The position numbers and the translations under genes are program-made. This document shows positions 23,701 through 38,000 of a stretch of 64,000 nt of DNA, one piece after another. This stretch comes from Epinephelus fuscoguttatus. Taxonomy: Eukaryota > Chordata > Actinopteri > Perciformes > Serranidae. The stretch covers positions 3,986,922 through 4,050,921 of the forward strand of contig NC_064756.1 in assembly GCF_011397635.1 (NCBI RefSeq). Reading direction: 5' to 3'. The notes beneath the pieces were generated by a model that ran no database searches, had not been told where the DNA came from, and saw only the letters and a program-made list of their open reading frames with translations. The first letter of the stretch is position 1. The number at the start of each line of letters is the position of its first letter.

Positions 23701-26700
23701 TCTCCATTTTTGACAGATTGTTGTGGCATTAACATTGAAGTGCTGCTGTGATAGATTTCAAAACACAAGATGTCTCTACAGTGTCCACAGGAACATTGTC
23801 AGGACACTAAAGCTCAAACATAATCATTGTTCATAAGTTTAGTCGAAGCATGTTCACAGAGACTGTAAATCACTCTGTGCTTAAATATTTGAAGGATGCC
23901 TAAAGTGTAACACATCCTCAATAGGCACTGACAGAAGTACTCAGTTACCTCACTGTAAAGACAGAAAGCTGCAGCTGTTGCACTGCAAATCATCAACAAA
24001 TCAAACCTTCATGTTTTAGATGCACATTTAAGTAGCCTAAAAGAACATTAACAATGTAGACTGTAAACAGTAGCTACGTGTTGTTAAGCCAGTGTGTGTG
24101 TGTCCTGTGTACAACCTGGCTGATGTGTTTGTGTCAAGTTATGGCTGTAGGATTAAGTCAGTATGTGTTGGTTTACATTCTTCTCTCTGTCTGATCCACA
24201 GCAGGGGCCTACTACCCCGCCCAGCCTCAGTTCACCCCCTCGGTGCAGGCGGCACCCGTCATTATGAACCCAGCCCCTCAACAGCAGCAACCACCACCTC
24301 AGCCTCCACAGCACATCCACACCAAGCGCGAACGGAAACAGGTACGTAGTGTCCTGCGACACAAAACATCTTACACTTTGAGAATGGATATCTAGTTCAG
24401 TTCTAGTTTTCATTTCACCCACTTACGATGTACTAATACTTTCATAGCAGAATGAACCACCAGTAAATGGAGAGGCTTTTTTTTATCTCATTAAACATGG
24501 TGGAAACCATAATAGGAAAATAACACAGACTTAACTGGTCGCCTAAAATGGAAACTTGTTATCAGGCATGTTTGGACAAGATCTGTTTATCAGTGCAGGT
24601 CAGGAACTTTCCCAATTATTTTGTGTTAATTCCATTTCTAAACATCATATGTGTGTTTTCTGCTTTGGAGAAAATTCCAGCTCCAAACAGCCACTGTGAT
24701 AAACTCAAGGTTCCTCTGATAATGTCGGACTTATCTACTCAGACATCGGCATGACATCTCGCTGATACTGCAGACTAAAAGCCAAACAGTGTTTCTGGTT
24801 CTTGAAAGATAGAAGGGGGTTTGATCCCTGCTGTGTTCTGTGTTTTGTTTTAATGCAGCAACCTTATCTGTTTGCTGCAACGTGTCATGCACAGTCACAT
24901 GCAGCAGACATGTTCATCCAGGTGCACACAACAGTCATCTGTAAAATTAACACTGAGTGAAGTCAGTGAGGAAAAGGGACATACTGTACATTTAGGCAGG
25001 GTGTGTCATAAAGTAGCCTATTTCCTCTTAACACAGCTTTGCCAACTCACCTTTGTGTTAATCAATACACAGTTGAATTTCTCTCTAATGCCTCCTGAAG
25101 CTTTATTCGACAGTGAATAAATTAAAATATAAATTCTGCTGGTACAGAACAAAAAACTGTCACCAGGTATTTTTGTTTTTTTGTTAGTTCCTTTTTATAT
25201 CTAAGTGAAATATCTTATCTTTCAGTTTCCACCTGAGAACAAAGATCTAAAGGGGCACGTGACTGCAGCAAGTCTCTTATATGGGCCATACACATGTCGC
25301 GTTTTGTGCACCCTCACATTAATTGTTTTCAATGTAGACGCAAAGGTTGGGATCACTCAGGTCTCCACGATACTTAAGTTATGAAACAATATTCTTGCAA
25401 TTTTAAATATGTTGCGCTGCTGTATGCTGAGGATTGCGATGATCTATATTGGGATTTATTACCTTTTTTCAACTGTAAATTATGTCCCCAAAAGAAAACA
25501 TTGTCAACATCTGTTTTGTCTAATACTTGACATTGTGTGACGATATGATATTGCCTTACAAAAATATAGATGCTATGCTGTATTGTTTTTTTTTTCTCCC
25601 ACCACTAGTGGACGCACGGCAAGTGCACTGAAAAACCAGAGCAACTCTTCTGCTGAGTGCCTGATTTCAGGGCATGAAGGTTGCACCCTGAGAAAAACAA
25701 AGTATAACTTTTGGAAGGCAGCAGCGTGCACCATGTCATGTGATGAGGAACAACCAATCACAGCCAACAGATATCTTTCCCGTCTTCAGTAAATATCAGT
25801 CTGTGATAGATATGTATGAGAAGTTGATGATTTTAATGCAGGGCTGCCCGGGGCTTTACATCTGTCTCACGGACGATATTTTTGGCCCAATACACACTTG
25901 CATAACAACACCTGGAACGAGATCAATTCTGCACTCAGGATTTCTGGTAAATAGGCTATGATACAGTGCAGGTTATGGTCGCTTAGCAGCCTCAGATGCA
26001 ACCTGCCTTTGCGCCCTTGAAAGTTGGCTTAGAGTAGGCACAAGAGCAGCGCCCACCTTGGCAGTTAAAGATGCGGCATGTTTACGGCCTCTTACAAGAT
26101 TGCAAAACCAACTTTGTGTGAGGGGAAAATCTCACTAAGGTAAATAATTGGACTTTCAGAGGCATGATGTTATAGTTTGGCTTCAGATCCTGTCTGTTTT
26201 AAGCTTTATGATCTGTGTCGAGTGAATTTTTGCATACATTAAAAATGTAATTGAGCTCTCAATAATACAAACCTGTCTGCTTCTGTTTTAGCTTTACGTT
26301 GGCATAATGCTCAGCTAGTTAACTAACCATATGCTGATAAACTTCACCGCTGTATCAGCCAATATATCATGGGACAGGTATCAGCTGTACTTCCAAAACT
26401 GCACTGGTTCAGATTTTTGATTTTTAGATTTGAGTCATCAAGCACCAAACTGCTGTGCTAAACTCAGATTTGAAAAGGTCTTTTGGGAGCAAACCTTCTG
26501 TCACTGGCTCCACTGTAGAAAGTTGAAGGCATTTTCTTTGCCCTGTGATTTTTGCACGACACGCAGCGTTCAAAGTGGCAAGGGAAGACTAAGAATTCCC
26601 CCTGGAGAGGATGTGTTTTGTCATCTCAGGGGAACCCCACCAATTATGCAAATTGAAGTCTCTTTACAGGTCTTTGGGAGCTTTTCTGCTGTATTTGTGA

Positions 26701-29700
26701 AAAAAAAAAGTTGTATGAAGCCTTTAGTGGCTCCAGAGGGAGCAGAGTGAAGTTTGAAAACTGCAAGTTTGAAGATGGAAAAAAAAAAAAAATCTGGGTA
26801 GACCGCTTATCATATCTGCTGGAGGCTTGAAGCTCCAGGCTACATAAGCCATTACTAGTGTGAAAGCTTGGTTGAGTTGCATTGTGGGTAATGAAGGCAT
26901 CTGGTTTTGACAAGGAAGAAATGCATCGACTAATACAGGTAATATCTTTGGTTCTGCGATTTCAATCTTGTTTTTACTGTCCAGTAATCTGTCCAACAGT
27001 GTTATGGGAGTACAATGCTAAATCTGTACAGTACTACTTTATATTATGAGCTGGCTGAAATGCTTTATGGGACCTCAGTGGCAGAACCATCGTTATAAAT
27101 GTTAAGCAGACAGAGTTGGGTTGTTTGGTTAAAGCTGATTTCACAACAGTGTAATACTGCAGCTTCCTTTTTAAAAACTCTTTGTAGGTGATGTGTTACC
27201 GAGTGGTACAAAATGATTAATACCTGAATGCTGTAACTTTACATTAGAGTCCCTGTAGGCACTTACTGTTTTGACCTTTTCAGTGCAGAAGTTTTTTATT
27301 GAACAACTTCCTTGCAGTAATATGAAGAAATACCATTGTTTTTTCATCAGTAACTCAATGACCTGATGGGTTTGAGATAGTGCAGCTCGTCACTGGTGTT
27401 GCAATCTCTCTATATGATGCTGGAGTAATTCTTGGGTCTGTAGAGTTCAGTTTACTGTTTGAAACTGATAGTGGGGAACTTGACCTTAACTTAGTGTGCT
27501 GTAAGAGTAAGCCGCTGTACGACATATTCCCCAGTTCTACAGCATGTCTAGTGTTTCCTTTGCTCTCTAAGATGGCCCTGGCTTGGTATGTGGTAGCTCT
27601 GTGTGAACTGTAGCCCCAGTTTGTGCCTCTCATGTAATCATCGTTTTTACATCTGACACTTCTGTGATGCTGGTCACATTTGAGAAAGTATTTTTAGACG
27701 TTTCCAGATTCCTCAGACTCTTCCAACCAGATAGAATTAAAAATATTCTGGCTGGTGTACTGTTGATGCAACTGACGCTTAAAGCTGATTTCCTAGTTTT
27801 GTAGTTCTCTTATTTTACTTAAATCATCATCTAGTGGCTCTGTTTGTGTGAGTTTCCCCTCACTACCCTATTCATAGACTGTGTCAGTTTGTCTTGACAC
27901 TAGTTTTGGCCAGCTCTGAGTGTTTGCCTCAGTTTGTATGGGCCTGTTGTTAAGTTTTGGCCTGACTGATCAAAGTTTTTTTTTACTTCATGGTGGCTGG
28001 AATGTAACCTTTCTGTTTGTATTCATCTGGCTAAACTTGCCACATCCAATGTATTCTCTGCTGAAAGAAATGAGTCAGTCACTAAATCCACTGCCCGTGT
28101 TACCAGGAAAATGCTGTCAGTGTTCAGTGCGGGGACTCTGTTCTTTTGCTGCTAGACTTTCATGCTGTCGGGTCCCTCACACCGGGGGACTTGGCTGCTT
28201 ATCAGCAACTGTGGTCACCTGGGGTGGACTTTGGCTCATTCCCATGAGCCCCAGCTGATGTTATAACACTGGCTACAAAGGCCCAGTGCACAATCACCAT
28301 CTCTGTCACACACACGTCCACACAAAATGTAAGACTCAAACTCAAGATGACAGACAGGGAGGGACTGGAGGAATTGCAGTACAGTGAGTGTACGTGTTTC
28401 AGCCGTGAGACTACGTGAAGGCATTTGTGTGTGCATAAGTACACACCACAAGTTTTGCATTCTTGGTTTTGGGGAGTGATGCACTTTTTAGAAAGTAGGA
28501 AAAGATTTGGTGTCGTGTAAAAGACACGTCAACAGGACACAAGGCTCTAGTGTGGGCAATCTGTGACCCTCCATTTACAGGACAGTGCAAACTGCAAGGC
28601 TGATTTACTGAACACAGGTACTCAAGCTAGTTACATGTCAAATAGAGAGATTAAGGAAGGGTGTTTGAACTTGGTAGATTGTATGATGAGTATTTTAATC
28701 ATCTATTTTGTTCATTTATCTTTTTAACTGCTGCCATTGACTTCTTTTGGTACCTGGTTACATGAAAAAGTTGTAGCTCTCAAAATTGCCTTTTTTCTGC
28801 GCCCCTTCTCTTTTGCTCTCCCACTCACTGTGTGTCAAAGAGAACTCAGAGGGGAGGGGGGTGAAGGACATGTCAGCACATAGCTCAGCTCCACGTGGCC
28901 ACCGGTCTCCTCCCCCTTCTGAGCCGGAAGGGCTAACCAACCAGCCTTCCTCTGCTGCTGTGGCACCCCACTCCTCCTCCTCCTCCTCCTCCTCCTCCTC
29001 CTCCTCCTCCTCCTCCTGTGCTAGTTTCCTCTGCTCTCAGAAGGGGTGAGCCTGGAAAAAAAACGAGAAGCGACTTGAGTGTGCTGAATGACAGAGCAGG
29101 CAGAGAGCATGAGGAAAAGGGGGAGTTACTTCTGCTAGCTGCAGCTCATTTGATAACGATAACTCTTTTTTTTTTCCTGGAAACCCTCCCATTCCCCCCT
29201 ACTCTGCCCCTCCTTCACTCTCCGGCCCCTTTAACTGTCTGTTAGTCTCTGTGGGAGGGGTTGCGCATTCCAATACCATAGCTTTACAAGGCCAGTCGCT
29301 TTATCCTTTTTTTCCCCTCCCTGTTCTGTTCGGCGTATGAAAGGGGGAAAGTTATTCAAGTTGCTAGCTAGCTTAGTGACAGTCAGGCCCAGCCCTGCTC
29401 TGTCCTGTCCTGCCGGCGTGTAGCACTCTATCACAGCCTGGATGCGTGTGAGTTGAGCTGAGGTAAAACTTCACTGGCTACGTCCAACCGCTATCCTGCT
29501 TTGTGGGGTTGAAAGTCCAGCCCTGAGTCTGCTGGAACCGCTACTCCAGCCCCAGGATGAGAGAGGCCCGCTAGGGTTTGTAATGCTCCGAGAGAGGAGT
29601 TTAACCAGTGAAAGGTCAGTGGTGACAAGCAAATGTTGTTGTTCTTAAAGTCCAAAGTAGGCCAGAGAGCAGGAGCAGCTCACTGTTAACTTTTACAGTT

Positions 29701-32700
29701 TAATCCTTGTGCAGGGACTGTGTACGTCACTTTGATAGCAGCGCTGTGGCTCATACCAGTTTGATGACAGCTCTGACTTCCCAGATTAAGCATTTAGAGT
29801 GTGAGTGAGAGAAAAAAGAGAGCTAAATAGAAAGCATGTGTTTGTAATGTATGGGCACTCCTTGTGAGCGAGTGATCAGATTTTCACTGTTTTTTTCCCC
29901 TCTGCTGCTGAGTGTTGTGTGTGTACACAGGAAAGCCTTCTGTTCTGTGCCTGACTGTGCTTTGCCTCCATGAGAGTCACACATTCTCACAATAACTTAA
30001 AACAGCCGTGGAATTTCTCAAACAATTTGCCTGAAAGTTGGTCAACTTGATTCTCACTCCGTCGAACGGCGTTACTGGTGGCTAACCAGCGGAAGCACAT
30101 TCATTTGTGCAGCAGAGGAATTCGCATGGCGGTTAGTGTTTGGATTTTGTGTGCCTCAGGGTTCACAATGTGAGAAATGTAGCTTTCATTGAATCAGAGG
30201 CGGCTAGCGCGTCATAGACACAGAAAAGGGCTGACGACTGTAGGCGTTGCATCATGGGAAGGCAGCTCTTCTCTTACACGCTGCTGTCCTCACCCTGAAA
30301 CTTTTTAACCCTTTGCCTTTCTCCTCCTTACTCTCCGTCATTTATGGTTGGTATCCTCACATACACAATCAGATCCTCAATCCTTTCCCTTCTGACAGTG
30401 GATCTCTCCTCTCCCCTCCACAGATCAGAATAAGAGACCCTAACCAAGGAGGTCGAGATATTACAGAGGAGATTATGTCAGGGGGCCGCAGTGGCTCTAC
30501 CCCAACCCCACCACAGGTAAGTCACAGCGCCATGATCTAGACCAAAGACAACACAGGACTTGAACTAGCACACTGCTACAGTTTCAATTTTGTTTGTAGG
30601 CGTCTATTATATTTTTAGGCAAATTGTAAAAGTTGTGACAAAACCTGCAGATCAGTAATGAAGTCAGTGCAAATGGAGTAACAGAGGTTTAGTAACACTC
30701 GTAGATTCAGTGAATTAGGGCTGGTGTAGTTCACCAAGATGCTGTCAGTACATGTCGGCATCAAGTTTATTGTTTGGTGTGTCTTTGGATCCTCAGTAGT
30801 TGTTACCATACACAGTTCATTTATACTTTTAATATGCTATGGTTGTTACCTGACAACAACTCCTCTTCTCAGGGGTCTGTATTAAAAATATATAGTCTAC
30901 ATCAGAGGTGTCAAACTCATTTTAGTTCAGGGGCCACATACAGTCCACTTTGATCTCAAGTGGGCCAGACCAGTAAAACCAGTGCATAATAACCTATAGA
31001 TATCAACCTCTTCAAATTTTTCTTGAATTCTGAAACTTTCATCCATTTACCATACAAAGAAGAAAGAAAAATTAGGTGCAATTTCAACAGTACGTTTCAG
31101 TTTTTCCACTTAAAGTCAGTCGACTACTATCTTTCATTACGTGTGACTTTTTTTCATGATTTTCCACTAAAGTGGAGGCTACTGAAGAAGCAGGTTAATT
31201 CATCCCCTGCCTTACAGTCTGACATTTTGTCAGTGCCTCAGCAGCAGGGTTTCACTAGTTTTAAGACAGAAGTCTGAGTACAGATTGATAGACAATGTTC
31301 AACATCTTTAAATCTGACCATGGAAAGTACTTACTGTTATTTCAGAGAGCTGCGTTCTGGTCAGAGTGGAAAAGCCTCTGAGGCAGTATTTTACATGAAG
31401 TATCTGCTCTCTGTACAAACTGCTCCTGAAACCTCTCAGTCTTCACATGTGCGTCAATATTAGGTGTGCAAAGTCATCTAGAGGGCCGGATTGGACCCTT
31501 TGGCGGGCCAGTTCTGGCCCCCGGCCGCATGTTTCACACCCCTGGTCTATAGCCTTATATTTCTTATACTTTCTTTTTTGGGTGATTTTTGCCTTTATTG
31601 ATAGGACAGCTAAGATACACAGGAAAGTTGGGAGATGGAGAGGGGATGACACACAGCAAAGGTCCACAGGTTGGGCCGCCCAACTCGACCCTGGCCGCTG
31701 CAGAGCACTCAGCCTATATGGGGCGACTCTACCGGGTCGCTCCATACATTTGTTTTACTTTCTACATTGTAAATGTCAGCTTAGTCTTTTAAAGCACTTG
31801 AAATGAATTTAAACAAGAATTTACTTGCCTGCACTGTCCATATGTTACTACTTTATAGGGAGTGCTGCGGGTTTCCAAGGCTCGTTCACATATTCATCTA
31901 CATCCTGATAAAATCCAACTGATCTGTGATTTGCTTGTAGAGTTGTGACATGTGGCTCATTATCCAACTAGGGCCTGATGTTAAACCAGTTTTTTTCCCC
32001 CAGTCAAGTGGAAAAACCACTGTTGTCCTCACCATTGAGGTCATACCTCACTTTCTGGTGTGTGTGTGTCTCCCTACAGTCAGCCATATCGGGATCAGAA
32101 AGTACAGCTGTAGTCCAGGCCAACGGTGAGAGCGTCACAGCTGCTGCTACATCAGCAGTGGTTAGACCAGGTGAGTGCTGCACGCTCCGAGCCTTTAACA
32201 CAGTCACACAGAGATATTAGTACAGTTTGACAGTTAGAACTTCAGATTTTAGTTTTACTTCAGTTGCTAGTATTTGTCTTTCTTATCAGATGCTGTTTTT
32301 CCTTTTTTAATTGATACACAAAGCATATGTATCAAGATTTCTGATATAGTTAATGCAGTTATTATTTTATTAAGATTTTATTTTTGCGGTGGCAGCTTAT
32401 TTTGTGCTGCACAAGATAAATACAGAATAACAATGTCCCTAATTGCATTTTAAAGCTGTCATTGAGCATTTAATGGGTTTTAAATTTAACTCGAGACGCA
32501 GAGTTCTTAATGCATTTCACTCACTAGATGAAAATGACACTTAAATGTTCCCAGCTAATGGTTTCCTCTAAAGATCAGTCTCCTGTTAAGAGCACATTTC
32601 ACTGAGGTATGAAGCTTTAAGCTCAGAGCAAGCTAAGAGACAGGTTGGTATTGCTATATATGACCTCATGTTTCATGAATTAGGTCACTTACTACAGTCA

Positions 32701-34980
32701 TGGATAAACAGGGGAATAAGCCTAACTATAAAACAGGCCAGTGTTTTGTTGGCTTACATGTTGCAATAGCTTAACTACGTGGATGTAAGCATGTGACGAA
32801 TGACAGCCTGCAGGAACAAATATTGTGACTCAGTGATATCAAATAGCCGCCTCTGGATTATCAGGGACTCATCGGTTTAACCTGGATAGTAGGGGTGGGC
32901 AACATGGCCCTAAAATAATATCACGATATTTCAGGGTTTGCTATAAAGATATTCTTTATTATAAATTCATTATTATTAATTTAAGAACATAGAATTGCAA
33001 CAAAATAAGTGATATAGTTTTACAGTTTGCTTCAAATATTCAGTAAAAACTAAAGAAAAATGATCTCTCATTTCTTCAGTTTGTGAACAACAGTAACTCA
33101 GACTGAGATTCAGATTCTGTTACAATATTAATAGTTCCACAACTATCACACAGTCACATATATGGAGTTTATTATCGAGCTGTGAGCGTCACATAGGTTT
33201 TCATTACCAAAATCACTTGGAGACACTGACAAGAGAGAGGAGAGGGAGAGACGCTGTGCTGCTGCCAGAGGAACCGCTGAATGAGTTCCCTCTGAGCGGT
33301 AAGTCACTGAAAGAGTCTGAGAAGTCCGGGGCTGTTCATAAAACATTCAGGACGCCACAGTTTATTCCACACTACTGAAGCTGCTCCTCTTTTTGGAACC
33401 ACCACAGAGTCGGTAATAATTTCGCTCTCAGCCATGCTTGTTGTTGCCGTGGGTAACAGAATGACTTCAATATGTCAAAAAGTTGAAATATCGTGAGTAT
33501 CACGACATGAAGTTTTCATATCATGTTAAGAATAATACACTCACAATATCATGAACGATATGATGTGGCACACTCCTTTTGGATAATAACATATATTGTA
33601 GCCTTTGTCAAACATGTGACGATGGAAGTTCATACATATTCTGGCTGATGTATTGTCATCGTCCGATTGTGCAGTTATTTGAATGTTTTTCTTCATGATG
33701 TAGTCCAGTGATAGCCATGAAGACACCTTGTTAAGAGGCAGTTCATCATCAGCCGTGGCACCTAAAGAGAGCTTAGTGGTTTGGTTATTATACTCACAGG
33801 CTGCAACACTTCAGAAGAGGCTCAAACCTCAATACCAACAGTCAATGAAACTTTTTAAAGCTTGGTGTCATAAATCTCGCAAAATTACCGATCTGACTTG
33901 AGGCTGACCAAACTTATGCTGTTCAAAGGCCGTCTACTACACTATGATTTTAAAGCTCATTTCATCAGGAAGTGGACGGCTTAAAATAAGTATGTGGTTG
34001 GGAATGTAGGAGGAGAGGGGTGCGTCACATACACAGAACGTACATATCAGAAAACTGATAAGTTGTTAATCTTTAATCCCTACGTGGGGTGTGAGAGTTA
34101 TCACATGTTTTCATTGTAGTAAATCTTTCTATTAATAAGCATGTCTCCTGAATACCTCTGATGTCATTATTAAGGCCAGGACAAGTGTGGATTGTGAAAA
34201 CTTAACTGAGCTGATAAACTGAACAGTAAAATACTGACAACATTTTTTTCTGATCCTCCAGATGACAGAGGGAAACCTACGCCCCCTCCTCTGTCAAAGA
34301 CCCCTGAACTTGCAAAGGGTGACCACATCCCCACAGAGGCAACCTCCTCTGACACGAACACTAAGCCCCCCACACCCCCACTACTATCAGAAGCAGAGGA
34401 CATCCCTCTCAACACTAGCCCCACTCCTGCACCCAGCGCTCCTGTTGCAGATGTGATGGATGCTCCTCCACCTCCAAGGGAACCCACCCCGTCCCTCCCG
34501 TCAGCGCCTGAGGTGCCTGCCTACCCCGCACCTCTCCCTGACCCTGTCCCCACATCTGCTGCACAAGACAAAACAGACAAGAAATTCACAGAGGCAAAGG
34601 AGGAGGAGGAGGTGAAAGAGGAAGAGGCTGAAGCAGAAGAGGCAGCTGCCTCTTTGGACACGCCCCTTGCACCTCCCTCCACCACTAACGGTGTGGCAGA
34701 GGTGGAGCCAGAAAGGCTGTCGGTCCACTTGCCACCCAGTCACCTGGAGGCTCCCCTGGAGTCTCCCATTGCACAGCCAGAGGAGCTCTGCCTCCCCAAC
34801 GGCCTGCCGCTGCCAGCCCCTCAAGACCCCGAGGTGCCCGTCGCCTGTGCAACTGAGCGTGACGACAGCCCCATCGCTGAGCCTGAGATCAGCGAGCAGC
34901 AGGTCATACAGACCTGCACAGCCATCGCTCAGGCAGCGCCTACACCTGTTGTCCAAGCCACACCGGCACCTGTAGATCAG

Positions 34981-35013
<33 letters not shown>

Positions 35014-38000
35014 TCTCCTGCACCCACTGTTCAGGAGATTCCTGCTGATCCAGTTGTCCAGGCAGCACCTGCCCAGCCTGAAGTACAGGACCCAGTTCCT
35101 CCAGTCGCCCTGGATGTTAAAGAAGATACCCCAGTGCCCCAGTCCACCGCCAAGGAAGAGAAGCCATCTCCTGTAGAGACGGTTTCCATACCTGACAGCG
35201 CCCCAGAAACAGTGCCCACTCCTCCCCCTCCCACAGCAGAGGAGAGGGAGGACACCCCTCCTCCCCAGACGGTTACCCCTGCCCTTGTAGAAACTACTAT
35301 GCAAGGTCAGTTGGTTACAACACGCTAAAATATTTAACAGTGGATGATTCCTCTCAGGCAGGACACTTGTGTCAGATATATTTGTGTTAATCTGAGGCGG
35401 ATTGTGTTTCGTCTTCCTTCCTGTAGCCGCTGTGTCTGTGCCAAAGAAAAAGAGGAAGATGAAGGATCTGAACAAAAAGGAGGCTGTAGGAGACCTCCTG
35501 GATGCCTTTAAAGAGGTATGTGTGGTGAAATGTATTTATTCATTCATTTCCATGCTTTTACAACCTGTTTTAATGAGCTTGCAGTCACTCCATGCTCGCC
35601 AACATATAGGAAGACAGATTTAAGCCTTAACTTAGTTTATAATTCAAATCAACCCCTAGGTATCACAGGATAGTTTTATTTAACATAAATTTTAAGACTG
35701 CAGTATGACCCTTCTAACCCCCGTCCTATTGTTGAACCAGGAGCAAGTCGTGACTCCCCCGGAGCCTGAGCCGGCCCCGGCCCCTGCGCCAGAGACCCAG
35801 CCCCCTGCTGCTTCTCCTCCTGCCCCAGAGGAGGCGGACCTGACCTGGGAGGACAAGGAGGACAAGCTGGATGCTGAGAACATTCAGCCAGATCCCAAGT
35901 CGACTGACACTGACAAGAAGTACCAATACAAAGAGGGTGGGTCTCTGAACCTTGATACCTTCCAGAGAGCAATTCAGTGTGAACAAAGATTTTATCTCAG
36001 TCACATTCACGCGTTAGCAATGTGTCAGTGGACTACGTTTATGTTTGCTTTGTGAAAATGAGGGAGTGGCGTTTACCTGATTGTGCTTCTGACTGTTCAG
36101 CGGAAAACGAGAGTTATGTGATGGCAACGCATAATATTTGAACAGTGAGCACAAGAAGAAGAATAAACAAGAAGATTTTTTAAATAGTAGGTGAATTGTA
36201 GGTCATGACCCTTTTCCCTTTGCAGCTTTGTTCTGTTTTATAAACGAAAAAAATCAGTAGTAAATGAATCATCTGCCTTCAAATCAAACCATAGGAGAGT
36301 AAATAATATCAGCAGCTTTTGCCTCTCATTAAATACTAACTGTACCCAAAGATGGACTTTGTCTTACACTGCTGTACTTATTTTTTTAATTTATAAATTA
36401 GTTTATTTGCCATCCTCTCTGCCACCTTGTGGACATTATGAGACATGACAATACCTACAGTTACACCGACCAAAGATCATTTATTCACCTTTATTCTGCA
36501 GTACAGCTCTGCCATGCAGGGAGCGTTTCGCCGAGGGCATTCTCTTCCCAGTTTCATTCTGAGATGATACTGAGTGAGATATTACTTGAAAATGTTCATT
36601 ACAGGAACGTTCTGGTCATTCTCTGTTTCGGTTTCTCTTTCAGAACAATGGAAGCCGATCAACACAGAGGAGAAGAAACAATACGACAGAGAGTTTCTTC
36701 TGGGCTTCCAGTTCATCTCAGCCAGTATGAACAAGCCTGAGGGTCTGCCAGCCATCAGTGATGTTGTCCTGGACAAGGTGCAGCCTCTCACAGTAAAGAC
36801 ATGGACATAAAGTCTATAATAGTTTCTCTTATATTAAAAGTATTTAAACTTGTCCTTCTTTTTTCATTTTTCTTTTTATGTATTGGTGAAACACTTTGAA
36901 TTTTCCTTGCTGCAGTTTAAATCTTGCTGTATAAATACACTTACCACTCCTTGCTGTAGACAGTCTGTCCCAGGGGAGAAAAAGACATCCTTTAAGTCAG
37001 TGCAGTTTATTGTTGCAGGGTGTTTGATCACCACAGAAGCAGTAGTGGGATGTAATTAATGTCTCTGTGAGTGGAAACATAGAAAGACATAAAGATGACA
37101 GCTTTACATCAGAAAGAATATCTGAATAAAGTTGAAGTTAGTTCACATCTCTGTCTTCACAGGCTAATAAGACCCCTCTGCGTCAACTGGACCCCAGTCG
37201 TCTAACAGGAATGAACTGTGGCCCTGACTTTACACCCTCCTTCGCCAACCTCGGCAGGCCTGGCATGGGAGGAGGCGGCAGAGGACCGGTAAGTTCACAT
37301 TTTCTCAGCTTGATCCAAAAGCTGCCAATTGAAGTTCATTCCCCACGGATGACATGACATGTTTGTCTCCTCTCAGCCTCCAGGTATGGGCATGGGCGTT
37401 GGCGGTCAACGTCGCTCTCAGCAAATGCAGAGGAAAGAGCCGAGGAAAATCATCACCAGCATGTCACTCAGCGATGACGTGCAGCTGAACAAAGCAGAGA
37501 AGGCTTGGAAACCTTCAACGAAAAAGGCTCGCTCTCGCGGAGCAGAGGAGGAGGACAACGATGCAGAGAACCTTAAGACCCAGGATCTGTTTAAACGGGT
37601 TCGCAGTATCCTCAACAAACTGACCCCCCAAAAGTTTCAACAGCTAATGAAACAGGTGACGGAACTGACTATTGACACTGAGGAGAGATTGAAAGGAGTC
37701 ATTGATCTTACTTTCGAAAAGGCCATCTCCGAGCCAGACTTTTCGGTGGCCTATGCCAACATGTGCCGCTGCCTTATGGGGGTAAGTAGGGCCACACGCA
37801 ATATGGAAATATGTGTTTGATAAGCTTGAATGTTTAGGTGGTCACTCCTGCAGTTGTGCACAGAGCTCAATGGTGTGTTGATATGATTAGTGTTACGTAA
37901 TGAAGTTCCTTCCTCATAAAAAGCATGAGCCTGCATCATGTTTCAGAACCTCAGACTATTGTGTGGTGACAGTGCATTTGACCAAACTCTTGACCAAACT

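Larger units (their letters stand above)
13601..24201 (+). other. eif4g1 intron 6 (10.6 kb)
   Basis: The largest intron. It holds a nested transposon cluster (14700-16500), a hAT-like element (about 17205-17840), the 141-bp ERE-bearing tandem repeat (18566-19060), SINE-type sequences (19150-19660), a candidate internal promoter and first exon (20600-20910), another hAT-like element (22230-22572) and diverged inverted copies at 22680-23540. Other parts show nothing I recognise. Confidence 0.85.
24342..30423 (+). other. eif4g1 intron 7 (6.1 kb)
   Basis: Mostly AT-rich sequence without recognisable genes. Contains a candidate second internal promoter and noncoding first exon (28780-29460) and a (CTC)n run (28971-29017). 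Low-level hAT-like sequence may be present at about 25320-25590. Confidence 0.75.
30517..32079 (+). other. eif4g1 intron 8
   Basis: Carries a hAT-like element (30903-31544) followed almost immediately by a SINE (about 31553-31745, minus strand). Confidence 0.85.

Noticed and set aside
28786..29049. Ser-rich plus-strand open frame in intron 7 (Ser run from CTC repeats)
   Set aside because: Looks Pro/Ser-rich like an eIF4G N-terminus, but its donor at 29046 exits in phase 2 and joining exon 8 would meet a stop at once. At best a uORF.
34501..35475. 324-codon open frame on the minus strand opposite exons 10-11
   Set aside because: Shadow of the low-stop, Pro/Ala/Glu-rich sense exon; its Arg/Ser/Leu/Cys composition is the mirror of the CCTGCT repeats and it has no domain.
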